NCBI GenBank assembly: GCA_964368985.1
Contig: CAYJDW010000021.1
Coordinates: 1-40,455, forward strand
Length of the DNA: 40,455 nucleotides
Source: G023898405 sp964368985
GTDB lineage: Bacteria; Myxococcota; UBA727; JABDBI01
Direction: 5' to 3'
Below the pieces are notes generated by a model that did not search any database, was not told where the DNA came from, and worked only from the letters and a program-made list of their open reading frames with translations. Of this stretch, positions 39,201 through 40,455 are shown piece by piece; position 1 is the first letter of the stretch; the number at the start of each line of letters is the position of its first letter. Made by a program: the position numbers and the translations under genes.

Positions 39201-40073
39201 ATGAACTCTGGCAGCTTATCCCTCCCGATTCACCAGTTCGCGGCACTACAGATGACTAAAAGTTTGGATATGGTTGCGGTTGAAGAGCCATTGGAAATTC
39301 GTCTAATTTATGAAGATGTCGACGGAAAAACCCTCAATCAAACCATCACAGTAACGATGAGAACGCCAGGCAATGACATCGATTTGACTTTAGGTTTTTT
39401 GTATTGCGAAGGGGTGATAGAGCAAGCCTGCGATGTGCTCGATATTTCTCTTTGTGGGCCGGTCCTTAATCGGGCTGAATCTCAGAATATAATTAAAGTT
39501 AAACTCAGCCCAAAAATTAAGGTTGATTTAAAACAACTTAATCGGCACACCATCACCAATTCCAGCTGTGGGATTTGCGGAAAAACCTCGATTGAAGCAC
39601 TGCGCACGAAGCTCCCAAAAGCTCTTAGCGGCACTACCCCAAGCGAATTTTTTTGTCACCCCGAACTAATTTTACAATTGCCCGATTTATTAAGAAAGAA
39701 CCAATCGATTTTTGAGCAAACCGGCGGCCTGCATGCATCAGCACTTTTCAGCGTTCACAAAGAACTTATTGGTGTTCGCGAAGATGTGGGCCGCCACAAT
39801 GCTTTGGATAAACTAATCGGAAATGCTTTTTTGGAAAAAAAACTGCCTCTTCGAAATGCTATTTTGTTAGTCAGTGGAAGGCTTAGTTTTGAACTGGTTC
39901 AAAAGGCCTCAATGGCAGGAATACCCTTGATCGCGGCGGTGGGAGCTCCGTCGAGCCTAGCGATTGAATTGGCTAGGGAAAGAGGGATCACTCTCGTGGG
40001 GTTTATCAGGGATCAACGATTCAATGTTTATTGTGGCACAGGGAGATTCGAGCATGAAGCTAAGGTTACGTGA
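39201..40073 (+). CDS. fdhD: Formate dehydrogenase sulfurtransferase FdhD
   Basis: A 290-residue sulfur carrier that takes sulfur from a cysteine desulfurase and delivers it to the molybdenum/tungsten bis-MGD cofactor, which is required for formate dehydrogenase activity. The functional CxxC pair is C123-G-I-C126 in SSCGICGK. TGGLHASALF and REDVGRHNALDKLIG at ~175-215 are the nucleotide/cofactor-binding hallmarks, and SGRLSFELVQKASMAGIP is the conserved later motif (SGRLSFELVQK). The ATG at 39201 has only a weak GAG element upstream. The next gene starts inside its last codons. No formate dehydrogenase structural gene is within the window, but one may lie just beyond the right edge. Confidence 0.95.
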   Translation: MNSGSLSLPIHQFAALQMTKSLDMVAVEEPLEIRLIYEDVDGKTLNQTITVTMRTPGNDIDLTLGFLYCEGVIEQACDVLDISLCGPVLNRAESQNIIKVKLSPKIKVDLKQLNRHTITNSSCGICGKTSIEALRTKLPKALSGTTPSEFFCHPELILQLPDLLRKNQSIFEQTGGLHASALFSVHKELIGVREDVGRHNALDKLIGNAFLEKKLPLRNAILLVSGRLSFELVQKASMAGIPLIAAVGAPSSLAIELARERGITLVGFIRDQRFNVYCGTGRFEHEAKVT

Positions 40074-40449
40074 CAATTCTTTGAGAATTAGGATCACTCG
40101 ATCGGAGGTCCAGCGTCTTTTCGAACTAGGCTCGATCAAAAGTTCTACCGCTCTCGGCCCTCGCCCCGAAAATTGCCTAATTTATTGTTTAGAGTCCTGT
40201 TCGTTCGCAGATTCAATTCGGGTATCTTTTGAGGGGAATCTTATTCGTATAGTTTTGCCGGAATCTAGAGCTCGCGCGTGGTTTTTTGGGCCTGAAGTCG
40301 GTATTTATGCGGAACAATCAATGAATACGGAAACACTAAAAATTCTCGTGGAAAAAGATTTTTTCTGCCTCAAGCCTCGCACTCATGAACAAGAAAATGA
40401 AGCGGACATGTTTCCAAATCCCAATGCATCGACCGGAAGGTGTGGCTAA
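40054..40449 (+). CDS. DUF7009-like small protein linked to fdhD
   Basis: A 131-residue protein. The frame is open from 39964, but the ATG at 40054 has GGAG eight bases upstream and gives the expected start MKLRLRDNSLRIRITRSEV, matching from memory the opening of DUF7009 proteins (MK-R-NS-R-R-EV). It continues with ENCLIYCLES, a strand pair, RARAWFFGPEVGIYAEQ and the family-like tail LVEKDFFCLKPR..E..ADMFPNPN. It overlaps fdhD by 20 bases, which indicates co-translation and suggests a part in molybdoenzyme maturation. This is inference, as the biochemical role is unknown. The stop TAA overlaps a possible ATG at the very end of the window. Confidence 0.7.
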   Translation: MKLRLRDNSLRIRITRSEVQRLFELGSIKSSTALGPRPENCLIYCLESCSFADSIRVSFEGNLIRIVLPESRARAWFFGPEVGIYAEQSMNTETLKILVEKDFFCLKPRTHEQENEADMFPNPNASTGRCG

Positions 40450-40455
40450 TGACTC

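Noticed and set aside
39964..40053. Upstream extension of the last gene inside fdhD
   Set aside because: The extension is only the alternative frame of conserved fdhD codons. The ATG at 40054 has the ribosome site and the family-like start.

Overview
The window is a gene-dense stretch of a bacterial chromosome or metagenome scaffold, about 43-45% GC judged by eye. A run of 100 N at 34615-34714 is a scaffold gap. The gene content is that of a Gram-negative bacterium: two clear lipoproteins, a periplasmic-type parvulin, a LytM peptidase, a 6S-like RNA and proteobacterial-type biosynthetic enzymes. The beta-oxidation fusion with the dehydrogenase domain first, and fdhD followed by a DUF7009-like gene, would fit a deltaproteobacterial or neighbouring lineage (Myxococcota/Bdellovibrionota and relatives). 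I cannot place it more precisely from the sequence alone.

Left end (1-2.7 kb) is accessory in character. It holds a gene cut by the window edge with a methyltransferase-like tail, a small MNT-type nucleotidyltransferase apparently broken by a one-base frameshift, and an exported protein with TraB/Tiki-like histidine motifs ending in a complete MYND zinc finger, a domain typical of eukaryotes. The spacer after it (2.73-3.0 kb) carries a promoter and a strong 6S RNA candidate.

3-21 kb is mostly housekeeping. A minus-strand group encodes an AI-2E family permease, a TPR protein and the chromosome condensin Smc. Next come a small membrane protein, a CysQ/inositol-monophosphatase family enzyme, a 2-Cys peroxiredoxin with its terminator, argE, a HAD 5'-nucleotidase and a GNAT acetyltransferase. 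The minus-strand run mgtE-rnhA-folK-LytM peptidase-beta-oxidation fusion follows, headed by a DsbA-like lipoprotein. A composite palindromic repeat lies at the end of the GNAT gene.

21-32 kb is mainly plus strand. It has a pseudouridine catabolism pair (psuK-like kinase and psuG), a small orphan gene, a long near-perfect inverted repeat running into the end of the Sua5 tRNA-modification gene, a sugar nucleotidyltransferase with a parvulin lipoprotein, an FAD monooxygenase, and a tight phoH-ybeY-EamA-fur-hydrolase cluster. A Rieske oxygenase with the KshA/Neverland-type iron motif converges on that cluster.

33-40.5 kb starts with an unrecognised lipoprotein interrupted by the assembly gap. 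The complete biotin operon bioB-bioF-bioD-bioA follows on the minus strand, with genes overlapping by one or four bases or separated by one. Its control region contains a pair of 18-bp direct repeats, one of them covering the predicted -10 box. Divergent from it are fdhD (formate dehydrogenase maturation) and a DUF7009-like gene, whose stop codon overlaps a possible start codon at the window edge.
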